Of a DNA stretch of 7,286 bases, positions 1-7,286 are shown piece after piece (the first letter of the stretch is position 1; every line of letters starts with the position of its first letter). Source of the DNA: Rhizobiaceae bacterium (GTDB taxonomy: Bacteria > Pseudomonadota > Alphaproteobacteria > Rhizobiales > Rhizobiaceae); NCBI GenBank assembly GCA_913776675.1, contig CAJYRE010000147.1, positions 1 to 7,286 of the forward strand. The letters are read 5' to 3'. The notes below the pieces were generated by a model. It was not told the origin of the DNA, did no database searches, and saw nothing but the letters and a program-made list of their open reading frames with translations. Both the position numbers and the translations under genes were made by a program.

Positions 1-326
1 AAGAACATCACCTCGGAGGCGATGAACATGATCATGCCATAGCGCAGATGCAGCGATACAACGCGGGTATGTGCCCCCTCATTGCCTTCCTTGATCGTAT
101 CGGCCCACCAGCCGACCATGGTGAACAGCACCACCGCCAGACCAATGAAGAAAAGCCACGGATGGGCCAGCTCCAGCCCGAACAGCTTGAACGAACCACC
201 ATGCAGATAACGCATGTAGCCCACGCCACCGAAGGTCAGAAAAAACGCGCCAACCGCCGCAAGCAACGGCCATGGGCTCGGATCGATGATGTGGTAGTCA
301 TGATGTTTCTGATGCGCATCTGCCAT
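1..326 (-). CDS. ctaE: Cytochrome c oxidase subunit III, N-terminal part (runs off left edge)
   Basis: Subunit III (also called coxC) of the aa3-type oxidase, an inner-membrane protein that stabilises the core and supports proton uptake. Only 108 complete codons are present; the family is usually about 260-290 residues, so most of the protein lies beyond base 1. The visible part starts with a His-rich MADAHQKHHDYH segment, then the family signature WPLLAA near residue 20. A first membrane span covers about 20-37 and a second about 57-74. WWADTIKEG with GAHT follows at about 73-87, and the start of the third span has GMIMFIASEVMF with the conserved Glu at 104. I chose the ATG at 326 because it gives the normal subunit III N-terminus; a modest GGGGA lies 8 nt upstream (335-339). 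It is the last visible gene of the minus-strand cluster, but is separated from ctaG by 241 nt containing a palindromic repeat. Identity is firm. Confidence 0.96.
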   Translation of the reverse strand, partial: MADAHQKHHDYHIIDPSPWPLLAAVGAFFLTFGGVGYMRYLHGGSFKLFGLELAHPWLFFIGLAVVLFTMVGWWADTIKEGNEGAHTRVVSLHLRYGMIMFIASEVMF

Positions 327-341
327 GTCAGCAATCCCCGA

Positions 342-398
342 TTAGAGCATTTCCAGCAAAAGCGCGTCGCGGTTTTGCGCCCGGAAATGCGTAAAAAA
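342..398. repeat. RIME-like palindromic intergenic repeat in the ctaE leader
   Basis: An imperfect palindrome between ctaG and ctaE. The outer arms GCATTTCC (347-354) and GGAAATGC (383-390) are perfectly complementary. Inner arms GCAAAA (356-361) and TTTTGC (373-378) pair as well, leaving a bulge of 1 nt on one side and 4 nt on the other and an 11-nt centre that is GC-rich. A short A-run (393-399) flanks it. The wording (AGAGCATTTCC, CGGTTTTGCG, GGAAATGCGT) matches my memory of the abundant intergenic elements of rhizobial chromosomes described as RIME (Rhizobium-specific intergenic mosaic elements). That match is from memory, not from a search. In the minus-strand transcript the hairpin would sit just 5' of the ctaE ribosome-binding site. 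Confidence 0.7.
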
Positions 399-567
399 AT
401 GCACTCAATTCACTCCTTGCGCCGTGGTCACCTTTTACGCAACACGCCGCTCCATCCCATATTGTCTGCAATCATCAGCAAAGACAGTGTCCTTCTCTTC
501 GCTAAAATTGCAAGTCCTTCTGCATTTCAATCACTGCCCAAAACCGTTGGGTCTTAAGGCAGGGGCA
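391..567. other. Rest of the ctaG-ctaE gap, no gene seen
   Basis: This stretch lies between the ctaG stop and the palindromic repeat. It is richer in A and T than its neighbours and shows no open frame with a ribosome-binding site. A weak 5-bp hairpin (CCCAA/TTGGG, 537-551) follows ctaG but has no T-run after it, so I do not call a terminator. I saw no convincing -35/-10 pair for ctaE on the minus strand. Whether ctaE is transcribed with ctaG or from its own promoter cannot be decided from sequence. Confidence 0.5.
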
Positions 568-1170
568 TCACAACTTTGGGGCCGATTGCTCGGCACCCTT
601 GGGCAAAACCGCCACCGGCTTTTCACTCGGGTGCGGGTAGAACGTATAGGACAGCGTCAAAGTGCCAATATTTTTGGTTTCAGGCTGTCTGGTGATCTCC
701 GGGTCCACATAAAACACCACCGGCATTTCGCGGGTTTCGCCTGGCTGAAGTGTGGTTTCCGAAAAACAGAAACATTGGATCTTGTTAAAATAAACCGCCG
801 CATCCATCGGCGTGACGTTAAAAACCGCCTGCCCCTTGGTGGGATAAGGTGAGCGGTTGGTGACGGTAAAATTGGCCTGCACTGTCTCGCCAATACGAGG
901 CGAAACAGAAGGCTGCATGGATTTGAAGTCCCAGTTCAGGCCGGGTGACACATTGGCATCGAACGTTACCTTCACGGTGCGATCGAGAATTTCAGTGGAG
1001 GCCTGCTCAACCCGCTGGGTTGTGCCGTTATAGCCAGTCACCTGACAATACATGCGATACAGTGGCACTGCGGCAAAGCTCATGCCGACCGCGCAGCCGA
1101 CGAAGGCCAGACAGGCGAAAAACACCGTCAGATTTTTACGTTCCGCCTTCTCTGCTCTCAGGTCCGTCAT
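568..1170 (-). CDS. ctaG: Cytochrome c oxidase assembly protein CtaG (Cox11 family copper chaperone)
   Basis: CtaG/Cox11 inserts copper into the CuB site of oxidase subunit I from the periplasmic face of the inner membrane. The 200-residue product fits the bacterial family length. It has a short basic cytoplasmic N-terminus, one membrane span at about 14-34, and the family segment [15 protein letters not shown] at 36-50. An immunoglobulin-like periplasmic domain follows, with the copper-binding Cys-Phe-Cys pair (C133, C135) inside KIQCFCFSE and the conserved FYVDPE near 153-158. I chose the ATG at 1170 because GGGAGGAG (1173-1180) stands immediately upstream. A TTG at 1182 would place the ribosome-binding site inside the gene and is unlikely. 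It begins 45 nt after the small membrane-protein gene and ends in TGA at 568-570. Its CuB target protein, CtaD, is in the same cluster. Confidence 0.96.
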   Translation of the reverse strand: MTDLRAEKAERKNLTVFFACLAFVGCAVGMSFAAVPLYRMYCQVTGYNGTTQRVEQASTEILDRTVKVTFDANVSPGLNWDFKSMQPSVSPRIGETVQANFTVTNRSPYPTKGQAVFNVTPMDAAVYFNKIQCFCFSETTLQPGETREMPVVFYVDPEITRQPETKNIGTLTLSYTFYPHPSEKPVAVLPKGAEQSAPKL

Positions 1171-1172
1171 AG

Positions 1173-1180
1173 CTCCTCCC
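1173..1180 (-). promoter_or_regulatory. Ribosome-binding site deciding the ctaG start
   Basis: GGGAGGAG on the minus strand ends 2 nt before the ATG at 1170, with the GGAGG core about 4 nt away. It overlaps the first codons of the alternative TTG start at 1182 and so argues against that start. Confidence 0.8.
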
Positions 1181-1215
1181 AAGCTCTTCCCGCCCTTGCG
1201 CGATCACATCAGACT

Positions 1216-1353
1216 TTACACACCCATGCCGCTCATCTTCACCATGGTTATGATATAGAAAAGCACCACCAACCCGGCCAGCACCAGCCCAAGCGCCACA
1301 TTGCGGCTGCGGCGGGACTTTTTCTGGGCTTCTGTCAGCTTAACTGTTTCCAT
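1216..1353 (-). CDS. Small single-membrane-span protein at the coxF position of the cox operon
   Basis: A 45-residue protein, below the usual length cut-off for gene calling. It starts [18 protein letters not shown], a charged basic stretch, followed by one hydrophobic span at about 19-38 ([20 protein letters not shown]), and ends in KMSGMGV. The positive-inside rule predicts a cytoplasmic N-terminus with only a few residues on the periplasmic side. Its ATG overlaps the ctaB stop codon by one base (TAATG, 1355-1351), a typical translational-coupling arrangement, and ctaG begins 45 nt after its TAA. Many alphaproteobacterial cox operons carry a short membrane protein between ctaB and ctaG, sometimes named CoxF or simply annotated as an oxidase assembly protein. 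I place this one there by position and build, not by a recognised catalytic motif. Its function is unknown; an assembly or stabilising role is inference. Confidence 0.85.
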   Translation of the reverse strand: METVKLTEAQKKSRRSRNVALGLVLAGLVVLFYIITMVKMSGMGV

Positions 1354-2309
1354 TACAGATGCCCCGCAACGTGGGCGCTCAAGCCCATTGCATAATGATC
1401 CACCATCAATGCTGAGAAAATCGCAAACAGATAGAAGATCGAATAAACGAACATTTTACGGGCCGCCACCATGCGCTCATCGCCATCTCTCATGCGCCAA
1501 ACGGCAATGGAATAGGCCACAAACACCACACTCAAGCCCGCTGCGATCAGACCATACCAGACCGACGCAAGCCCCGTGAAGGTGGGAGCCACAGCGGAAA
1601 CGCCTGTCAAAACCGAATAGACAAAAATTTGTCGCTTGGTGGATGGAATACCGGCCACATTGGGCATCATCGGCACACCAACCGCGCCATAATCGCCCAT
1701 TTTGAACAGGGCCAGCGCCCAGAAATGCGCCGGCGTCCACAAAAAGATGATCATGAACAGAATGATGCTATCGAGCGAAACGCCACCCGTCACACAGGCC
1801 CAGCCAATCATCGGCGGAAACGCACCGGATGCCCCGCCAATCACAATGTTCTGCGGGGTCGAGCGCTTCAGCCACATGGTATAGACCACGGCGTAGAAGA
1901 AAATGGTAAAGGCCAGAAAGGCGGCCGAGAACCAATTGACGGTCAGACCAAGGATGGCCACGGAAAACACGGACAGAACCACGCCAAAAGCCAGCGCCTC
2001 TGGCCTGCGGATCCGGCCTGCCGGAATGGGCCGCTTTGCCGTTCGGCTCATCACCGCATCAATATCGGAATCATACCACATGTTGAGGGCACCGGAGGCT
2101 CCGGCTCCCACGGCAATACACAGCACGGCAATGGCTGCCAAAACCGGATTAAGCGCCCCCGGAGCCAGAACCAGACCAGCAAAAGCCGTGAACACCACCA
2201 GCGACATGACACGCGGCTTCAGCAGCGCGAAGAAATCCTTAGCGCTGGCTTCTGAAAGGGTCACGTCCCCTTCCATACCGAGAATATCGTGATCGTTAAT
2301 GGCTGCCAT
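1353..2309 (-). CDS. ctaB: Protoheme IX farnesyltransferase (heme o synthase)
   Basis: CtaB transfers a farnesyl group from farnesyl diphosphate to the vinyl side chain of heme b, giving heme o, the precursor of heme a. It belongs to the UbiA prenyltransferase superfamily and is a polytopic inner-membrane protein. The 318-residue product has [17 protein letters not shown] at 29-45. The prenyl-diphosphate/Mg site is NMWYDSDID (N76, D80, D84), followed by RPIPAGRI near 93-100. The family loop [20 protein letters not shown] is at 151-170, and [22 protein letters not shown] covers about 195-216. About eight or nine hydrophobic spans are seen. I chose the ATG at 2309 because AGGA stands 6 nt upstream (2316-2319) and the protein then starts [10 protein letters not shown]; an in-frame ATG at 2333 lies in the base of a hairpin with no clear ribosome-binding site. 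The frame stays open back into ctaD, but that part is not family-like. Confidence 0.96.
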   Translation of the reverse strand: MAAINDHDILGMEGDVTLSEASAKDFFALLKPRVMSLVVFTAFAGLVLAPGALNPVLAAIAVLCIAVGAGASGALNMWYDSDIDAVMSRTAKRPIPAGRIRRPEALAFGVVLSVFSVAILGLTVNWFSAAFLAFTIFFYAVVYTMWLKRSTPQNIVIGGASGAFPPMIGWACVTGGVSLDSIILFMIIFLWTPAHFWALALFKMGDYGAVGVPMMPNVAGIPSTKRQIFVYSVLTGVSAVAPTFTGLASVWYGLIAAGLSVVFVAYSIAVWRMRDGDERMVAARKMFVYSIFYLFAIFSALMVDHYAMGLSAHVAGHL

Positions 2310-2315
2310 GTCCTG

Positions 2316-2319
2316 TCCT
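2316..2319 (-). promoter_or_regulatory. Ribosome-binding site deciding the ctaB start
   Basis: AGGA on the minus strand lies 6 nt before the ATG at 2309 and is followed by a second AGG closer in. It favours the 2309 start over the in-frame ATG at 2333. Confidence 0.6.
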
Positions 2320-2332
2320 GACTGTACTTTCA

Positions 2333-2370
2333 TCAACGCCGAGGGTGCCGGGCTAGACCCACGGCGTTGA
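2333..2370 (-). promoter_or_regulatory. Intercistronic hairpin between ctaD and ctaB
   Basis: A strong inverted repeat fills about half of the 73-nt gap. The arms TCAACGCCG (2333-2341) and CGGCGTTGA (2362-2370) are perfectly complementary over 9 bp. After one mismatch, inner arms GGGT (2343-2346) and ACCC (2357-2360) add 4 bp, leaving a 10-nt loop. In the transcript the stem begins 12 nt after the ctaD stop codon and ends 23 nt before the ctaB start. No U-run follows, so it does not look like a complete intrinsic terminator. A role in 3'-end protection, or in making ctaD more abundant than ctaB, is inference. Confidence 0.65.
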
Positions 2371-2382
2371 CGCCTATTCCCA

Positions 2383-4961
<2,579 letters not shown>

Positions 4962-4969
4962 GGCTGGCT

Positions 4970-4977
4970 CTCCTCCC
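4970..4977 (-). promoter_or_regulatory. Ribosome-binding site deciding the ctaC GTG start
   Basis: GGGAGGAG on the minus strand lies 8 nt before the GTG at 4961. No ATG near the signal peptide competes, so this site sets a GTG start and the N-terminus MIKKFFLSF. Confidence 0.8.
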
Positions 4978-5020
4978 ACGTTTGAACCAAATCAATGGCA
5001 AACGCTCAATCCCTGATATG

Positions 5021-5049
5021 ATGCTAATTTAAAATCACAATTTTGACAA
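5021..5049 (-). promoter_or_regulatory. Possible sigma-70-type promoter of the cta cluster
   Basis: On the minus strand a -35-like TTGTCA (5044-5049, five of six matches to TTGACA) and a -10-like TAGCAT (5021-5026, four of six matches to TATAAT) are separated by 17 nt. They lie in the most A/T-rich part of the divergent region. A transcript would start near 5013-5015, leaving a leader of about 50 nt before ctaC. The match is by eye and unconfirmed. I saw no clean FNR/FixK (TTGAT-N4-ATCAA) box nearby. Confidence 0.4.
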
Positions 5050-5320
5050 ATTCGCAACACGCCCCTCAGCCAAACGGTGTGGCATTTTAGCCTGCGCTCA
5101 AGCCGTTTTTCACCCGGCAGTGCTGCGCCGACGTTTTCACGTCCCAATTATGCCTCACTGGACTGAAAAAGAGAATGGCGTTTGCAGCAGCATTTTTGTT
5201 TTTCCGCACAAGCGCAAGATGAGGCGGACAGACGAAAGCGTTCATGCACCGTTTCTTGAAGATCAAAACCGAATGGTGTGCAGATTGGATTTGTTTCAGC
5301 GCGGATCACAGGTTAGATGA

Positions 5321-5334
5321 TGCGCAGTGCGCAG
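5321..5334. repeat. Symmetric TGCGCA site / 7-bp tandem repeat before the IalB-family gene
   Basis: TGCGCA-G-TGCGCA (5321-5333) is a perfect inverted repeat around a single central base. The same bases also read as two tandem copies of TGCGCAG (5321-5334). It lies about 70 nt before the proposed start of the IalB-family gene. An operator is one possible reading, but no regulator is recognised. Confidence 0.4.
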
Positions 5335-5394
5335 ACAAATGATAGAGCATGGCTGAAAAGCCGACATGAAGACTTAAAAAATGAACAGAATTCC

Positions 5395-5399
5395 AGAGG
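5395..5399 (+). promoter_or_regulatory. Ribosome-binding site for the IalB-family gene
   Basis: AGAGG lies 5 nt before the ATG at 5405. The in-frame ATG at 5381 has only a weak GAAG about 10 nt upstream, so I prefer 5405. The earlier start would add eight residues before the signal peptide. Confidence 0.5.
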
Positions 5400-5404
5400 T
5401 TTCC

Positions 5405-5929
5405 ATGGGTTTCCAAAGAATGGTACGGGCCGGGCTTGTTGCAGCGGCAATCGCAGCGGCATTCCAGCCGGGGCTGGCAATGGCGCAACAAGCCCAGGCG
5501 GGCACCGTTCGCTCCAACCATGGCGCATGGTCCATCATTTGCGATACACCAGCGGGCACATCACAGGAACAGTGCGCATTGATGCAAAATGTGATCGCCG
5601 AAGACAGGCCGGAAATCGGTCTTTCGGTCGCCGTTTTGAAAACGGCAGACCGCAAGGCGCGAATCCTGCGCATTCTGGCTCCCTTGGGTGTGCTGCTGAA
5701 GGACGGCATGGAATTTTTCGTTGATAACAACAATGTAGGTCGCGCCTATTTCACCCGCTGCTTCTCCGAAGGATGCTATGTGGAAGTGGACATCGACGAT
5801 CAGTTGATGAAAATACTGCGTTCGGGCAAAAATGCCGTGTTTGCGGTGCGTGAATCCTCCGATCAGGACCGGGTGGGCATTCCCGTGGCCCTGAATGGCT
5901 TTGGCGAAGGCTATGACGCCCTGCCCTAA
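5405..5929 (+). CDS. Invasion-associated locus B (IalB) family exported protein
   Basis: A 174-residue predicted periplasmic protein of the IalB family. The family is named after a Bartonella protein linked to erythrocyte invasion, but it is widespread in free-living and plant-associated alphaproteobacteria and has no general biochemical function assigned. An N-terminal signal peptide (basic MGFQRMVR, Ala-rich core, likely cleavage after AMA at 27) leads into a mature domain of about 147 residues. This starts around SNHGAWSIICDTP and contains APLGVLLKDGMEFFVDN (92-108) and RCFSEGCYVEVDIDD (118-132), which I associate with this family. Four cysteines (46, 57, 119, 124) suggest two disulfides in the periplasm. 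It is divergent from the cta cluster and 58 nt upstream of tldD on the same strand, so it may be co-transcribed with tldD. The start could instead be 5381. A virulence role should not be assumed from the name. Confidence 0.85.
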   Translation: MGFQRMVRAGLVAAAIAAAFQPGLAMAQQAQAGTVRSNHGAWSIICDTPAGTSQEQCALMQNVIAEDRPEIGLSVAVLKTADRKARILRILAPLGVLLKDGMEFFVDNNNVGRAYFTRCFSEGCYVEVDIDDQLMKILRSGKNAVFAVRESSDQDRVGIPVALNGFGEGYDALP

Positions 5930-5975
5930 ACCCTTGTTCAGAGCGTAAACCCTGATTACATGCGGTGAAACGCCG

Positions 5976-5981
5976 AAGGAG
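5976..5981 (+). promoter_or_regulatory. Ribosome-binding site of tldD
   Basis: AAGGAG ends 6 nt before the ATG at 5988, a near-ideal site that supports this start. It lies in the 58-nt gap after the IalB-family gene, where I saw no terminator. Confidence 0.75.
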
Positions 5982-5987
5982 CCTGCC

Positions 5988-7286
5988 ATGAACACCGATC
6001 TCTTGAGCCTGTTTGACTGCGACGAACAAACGCTTTCCCGGACTGTCGCGCAGGCGCTGCAAGGGGCCGATGATGGCGAACTTTATATTGAGCATGCTCA
6101 GGGCGAATCACTCTCCTTTGACAATGGCCGCCTGAAGGGAGGCAGTTTCAACACCGATCAGGGATTTGGCCTGCGCGCCGTGGCAGGCGAAGCGGTTGGC
6201 TATGCCCATTCCGGTGAATTGTCGATGGGCGCTCTTGCCCGTGCTGCCGATGCCGTGGGCGCGGTGACCCATGGTTACAGCGGCTCTTATGCCAGCGCGC
6301 CCCAACGCACCAATGCCAAACTCTATGGCGATGAAAACCCGATTGGCAGCCCCACCTTTGAGCAAAAGGTTGCGCTGCTCTCCGACATTGATGCTTACCT
6401 TCGCGCCAAGGATGCCAAGGTGCGGCAGGTGTCGGCATCGATTGCGGCAGGCTGGCAGGTGGTGGAAATCCTGCGCGCCGATGGCCACCGGGTGCGCGAT
6501 ATTCGCCCCATGACCCGACTGAACATTTCCGTCATCACCGGACAAGGTGATCGGCAGGAATCCGGCTCGTTCGGCTTTGGCGGCCGCATGGGCTTTGATG
6601 ATTTTCTCAACACCGAGAGCTGGCAGGCGGGTGCGGATGATGCGCTGCGCCAATCGCTGATCAATCTGGAAGCCATTGAAGCCCCGGCTGGCACCATGGA
6701 TATTGTGCTGGGCAATGGCTGGCCGGGCGTAATGCTGCATGAAGCGGTGGGCCACGGGCTGGAAGGTGATTTCAACCGCAAGAAAACCTCGGCCTTTGCT
6801 GGCCTTCTGGGCGAAATGGTTGCAAGCCCCGGCGTGACGGTGGTGGATGATGGCACGATCCACAACCGCCGCGGCTCGATCACCGTGGATGATGAAGGCA
6901 CACCGTCTGCCTATAACGTGCTGATCGAAAATGGCCGCTTGGTCGGCTACATGCAGGATCGGCAGAATGCGCGGCTGATGGGCATGAAACCCACGGGCAA
7001 TGGTCGGCGTCAGGGCTATGCCCACCAGCCTATGCCACGTATGACCAATACCTATATGCTGTCGGGCGATAAAACCCCGGAAGAAATCATCGCCTCCGTC
7101 AAGAACGGTATTTACGCCGTCTCCTTCGGCGGCGGTCAGGTGGACATTACCTCCGGCAAATTCGTGTTTGGCTGCACCGAAGCCTATATGATTGAAAATG
7201 GCAAGCTGGGTGCGCCGGTCAAGGGGGCCATGCTGATCGGCAACGGCCCGGAGGCCATGAAGCGCGTGTCGATGATTGGCAATGAC
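5988..7286 (+). CDS. tldD: Metalloprotease TldD (C-terminus off right edge)
   Basis: TldD is the catalytic subunit of the cytoplasmic TldD/TldE(PmbA) zinc protease, known from enterobacteria for degrading unfolded peptides, maturing microcin B17 and degrading the CcdA antitoxin. The substrate here is unknown. The window shows 433 codons with no stop; the family is about 470-480 residues, so roughly 40 are missing. The N-terminal domain includes ELYIEHAQGESLSFDNGRLKG (31-51) and GFGLRAVAGEAVGYAHS (59-75). The zinc-binding HEAVGH motif lies at 251-256 (H251, E252, H256) in GVMLHEAVGHGLEGD. Later family blocks are RRGSITVDDEGTP (294-306), GYMQDRQNARLMG (320-332), FGGGQVDITSGKFVFG (380-395) and the final MIGND. 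The Cys that completes the zinc site in the E. coli enzyme follows shortly after this point, so it cannot be checked here. The partner tldE is not in the window. Confidence 0.96.
   Translation, partial: MNTDLLSLFDCDEQTLSRTVAQALQGADDGELYIEHAQGESLSFDNGRLKGGSFNTDQGFGLRAVAGEAVGYAHSGELSMGALARAADAVGAVTHGYSGSYASAPQRTNAKLYGDENPIGSPTFEQKVALLSDIDAYLRAKDAKVRQVSASIAAGWQVVEILRADGHRVRDIRPMTRLNISVITGQGDRQESGSFGFGGRMGFDDFLNTESWQAGADDALRQSLINLEAIEAPAGTMDIVLGNGWPGVMLHEAVGHGLEGDFNRKKTSAFAGLLGEMVASPGVTVVDDGTIHNRRGSITVDDEGTPSAYNVLIENGRLVGYMQDRQNARLMGMKPTGNGRRQGYAHQPMPRMTNTYMLSGDKTPEEIIASVKNGIYAVSFGGGQVDITSGKFVFGCTEAYMIENGKLGAPVKGAMLIGNGPEAMKRVSMIGND

Larger units (their letters stand above)
4980..5404. other. Divergent intergenic region between ctaC and the IalB-family gene
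   Basis: About 425 nt with no gene I can support. The left end (about 5010-5055) is A/T-rich and holds the candidate ctaC promoter. The middle (5056-5300) contains a few short hairpins such as GACG-N6-CGTC (5130-5143), none followed by a T-run. A 66-codon frame starting with GTG at 5120 lacks a ribosome-binding site and looks like noncoding sequence. The right end holds a symmetric TGCGCA repeat (5321-5333) and a small stem-loop (5348-5368). I could not pick a convincing promoter for the plus-strand genes. Confidence 0.5.

Noticed and set aside
537..551. Small hairpin after ctaG as a possible terminator
   Set aside because: Only a 5-bp stem and no T-run on the downstream side of the minus strand.
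48..557. 169-codon plus-strand frame across the ctaE start and the ctaG-ctaE gap
   Set aside because: It is antisense to ctaE and runs through the palindromic repeat; no coding features were seen.
5040..5060. FNR/FixK-like box near the ctaC promoter
   Set aside because: TTGCGAATTTGTCAA has the wrong spacing and half-sites compared with TTGAT-N4-ATCAA.
5120..5320. 66-codon plus-strand frame in the divergent intergenic region
   Set aside because: GTG start, no ribosome-binding site, no signal peptide or hydrophobic pattern, and no recognised family.
5348..5368. Stem-loop with GAAA loop upstream of the IalB-family gene
   Set aside because: About 7 bp with a 3-nt bulge and a short stem; not distinguishable from chance and matching no riboswitch that I recognise.
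6108..7025. 305-codon open frame on the minus strand opposite tldD
   Set aside because: It is antisense to a clear tldD reading frame with the HEAVGH zinc motif; the antisense product shows no recognisable motif.

Overview
The window looks like ordinary chromosomal core sequence from an alphaproteobacterium, most likely a member of the Rhizobiaceae (Rhizobium/Agrobacterium/Allorhizobium relatives). I infer this from the aa3-type cytochrome c oxidase proteins, the gene order, the IalB-family gene next to tldD, and a palindromic intergenic element resembling the RIME-type repeats of rhizobia. I could not run a database search, so the genus is not fixed. No mobile element, CRISPR array, tRNA, rRNA or phage gene was seen.

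Layout. The left two thirds (1-4961) is one minus-strand respiratory cluster, read right to left. It holds ctaC (oxidase subunit II, 4961-4068), ctaD (subunit I, 4050-2383), ctaB (heme o synthase, 2309-1353), a 45-residue single-membrane-span protein at the coxF position (1353-1216), ctaG (copper chaperone, 1170-568), and the first 108 codons of ctaE (subunit III, from 326 off the left edge). Gaps are 17 nt (ctaC-ctaD), 73 nt with a strong hairpin (ctaD-ctaB), a 1-nt overlap (ctaB-small gene), 45 nt, and 241 nt carrying the rhizobial-type repeat (ctaG-ctaE). A 443-nt divergent intergenic region (4962-5404) separates this cluster from two plus-strand genes. These are an exported IalB-family protein (5405-5929) and tldD, a metalloprotease subunit that runs off the right edge (from 5988).

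How the genes work together. CtaC, CtaD and CtaE are the catalytic core of the terminal oxidase. CtaB farnesylates heme b to heme o on the way to heme a; the next enzyme, CtaA, is not in the window. CtaG delivers copper to the CuB site of CtaD. The small membrane protein is presumably an assembly or accessory factor, judged only from position. All redox-metal ligands expected in CtaD and CtaC can be read directly. IalB and TldD have no demonstrated link to the oxidase; their adjacency is conserved-neighbourhood context at best.

I did not find an undescribed biological system. The points worth a second look are small: the intercistronic hairpin between ctaD and ctaB, the repeat in the ctaE leader, the unannotated-size membrane protein coupled to ctaB, a Glu-to-Gln change at the subunit II residue that normally helps bind the interfacial Mg ion, and a symmetric 13-bp site in front of the IalB-family gene.
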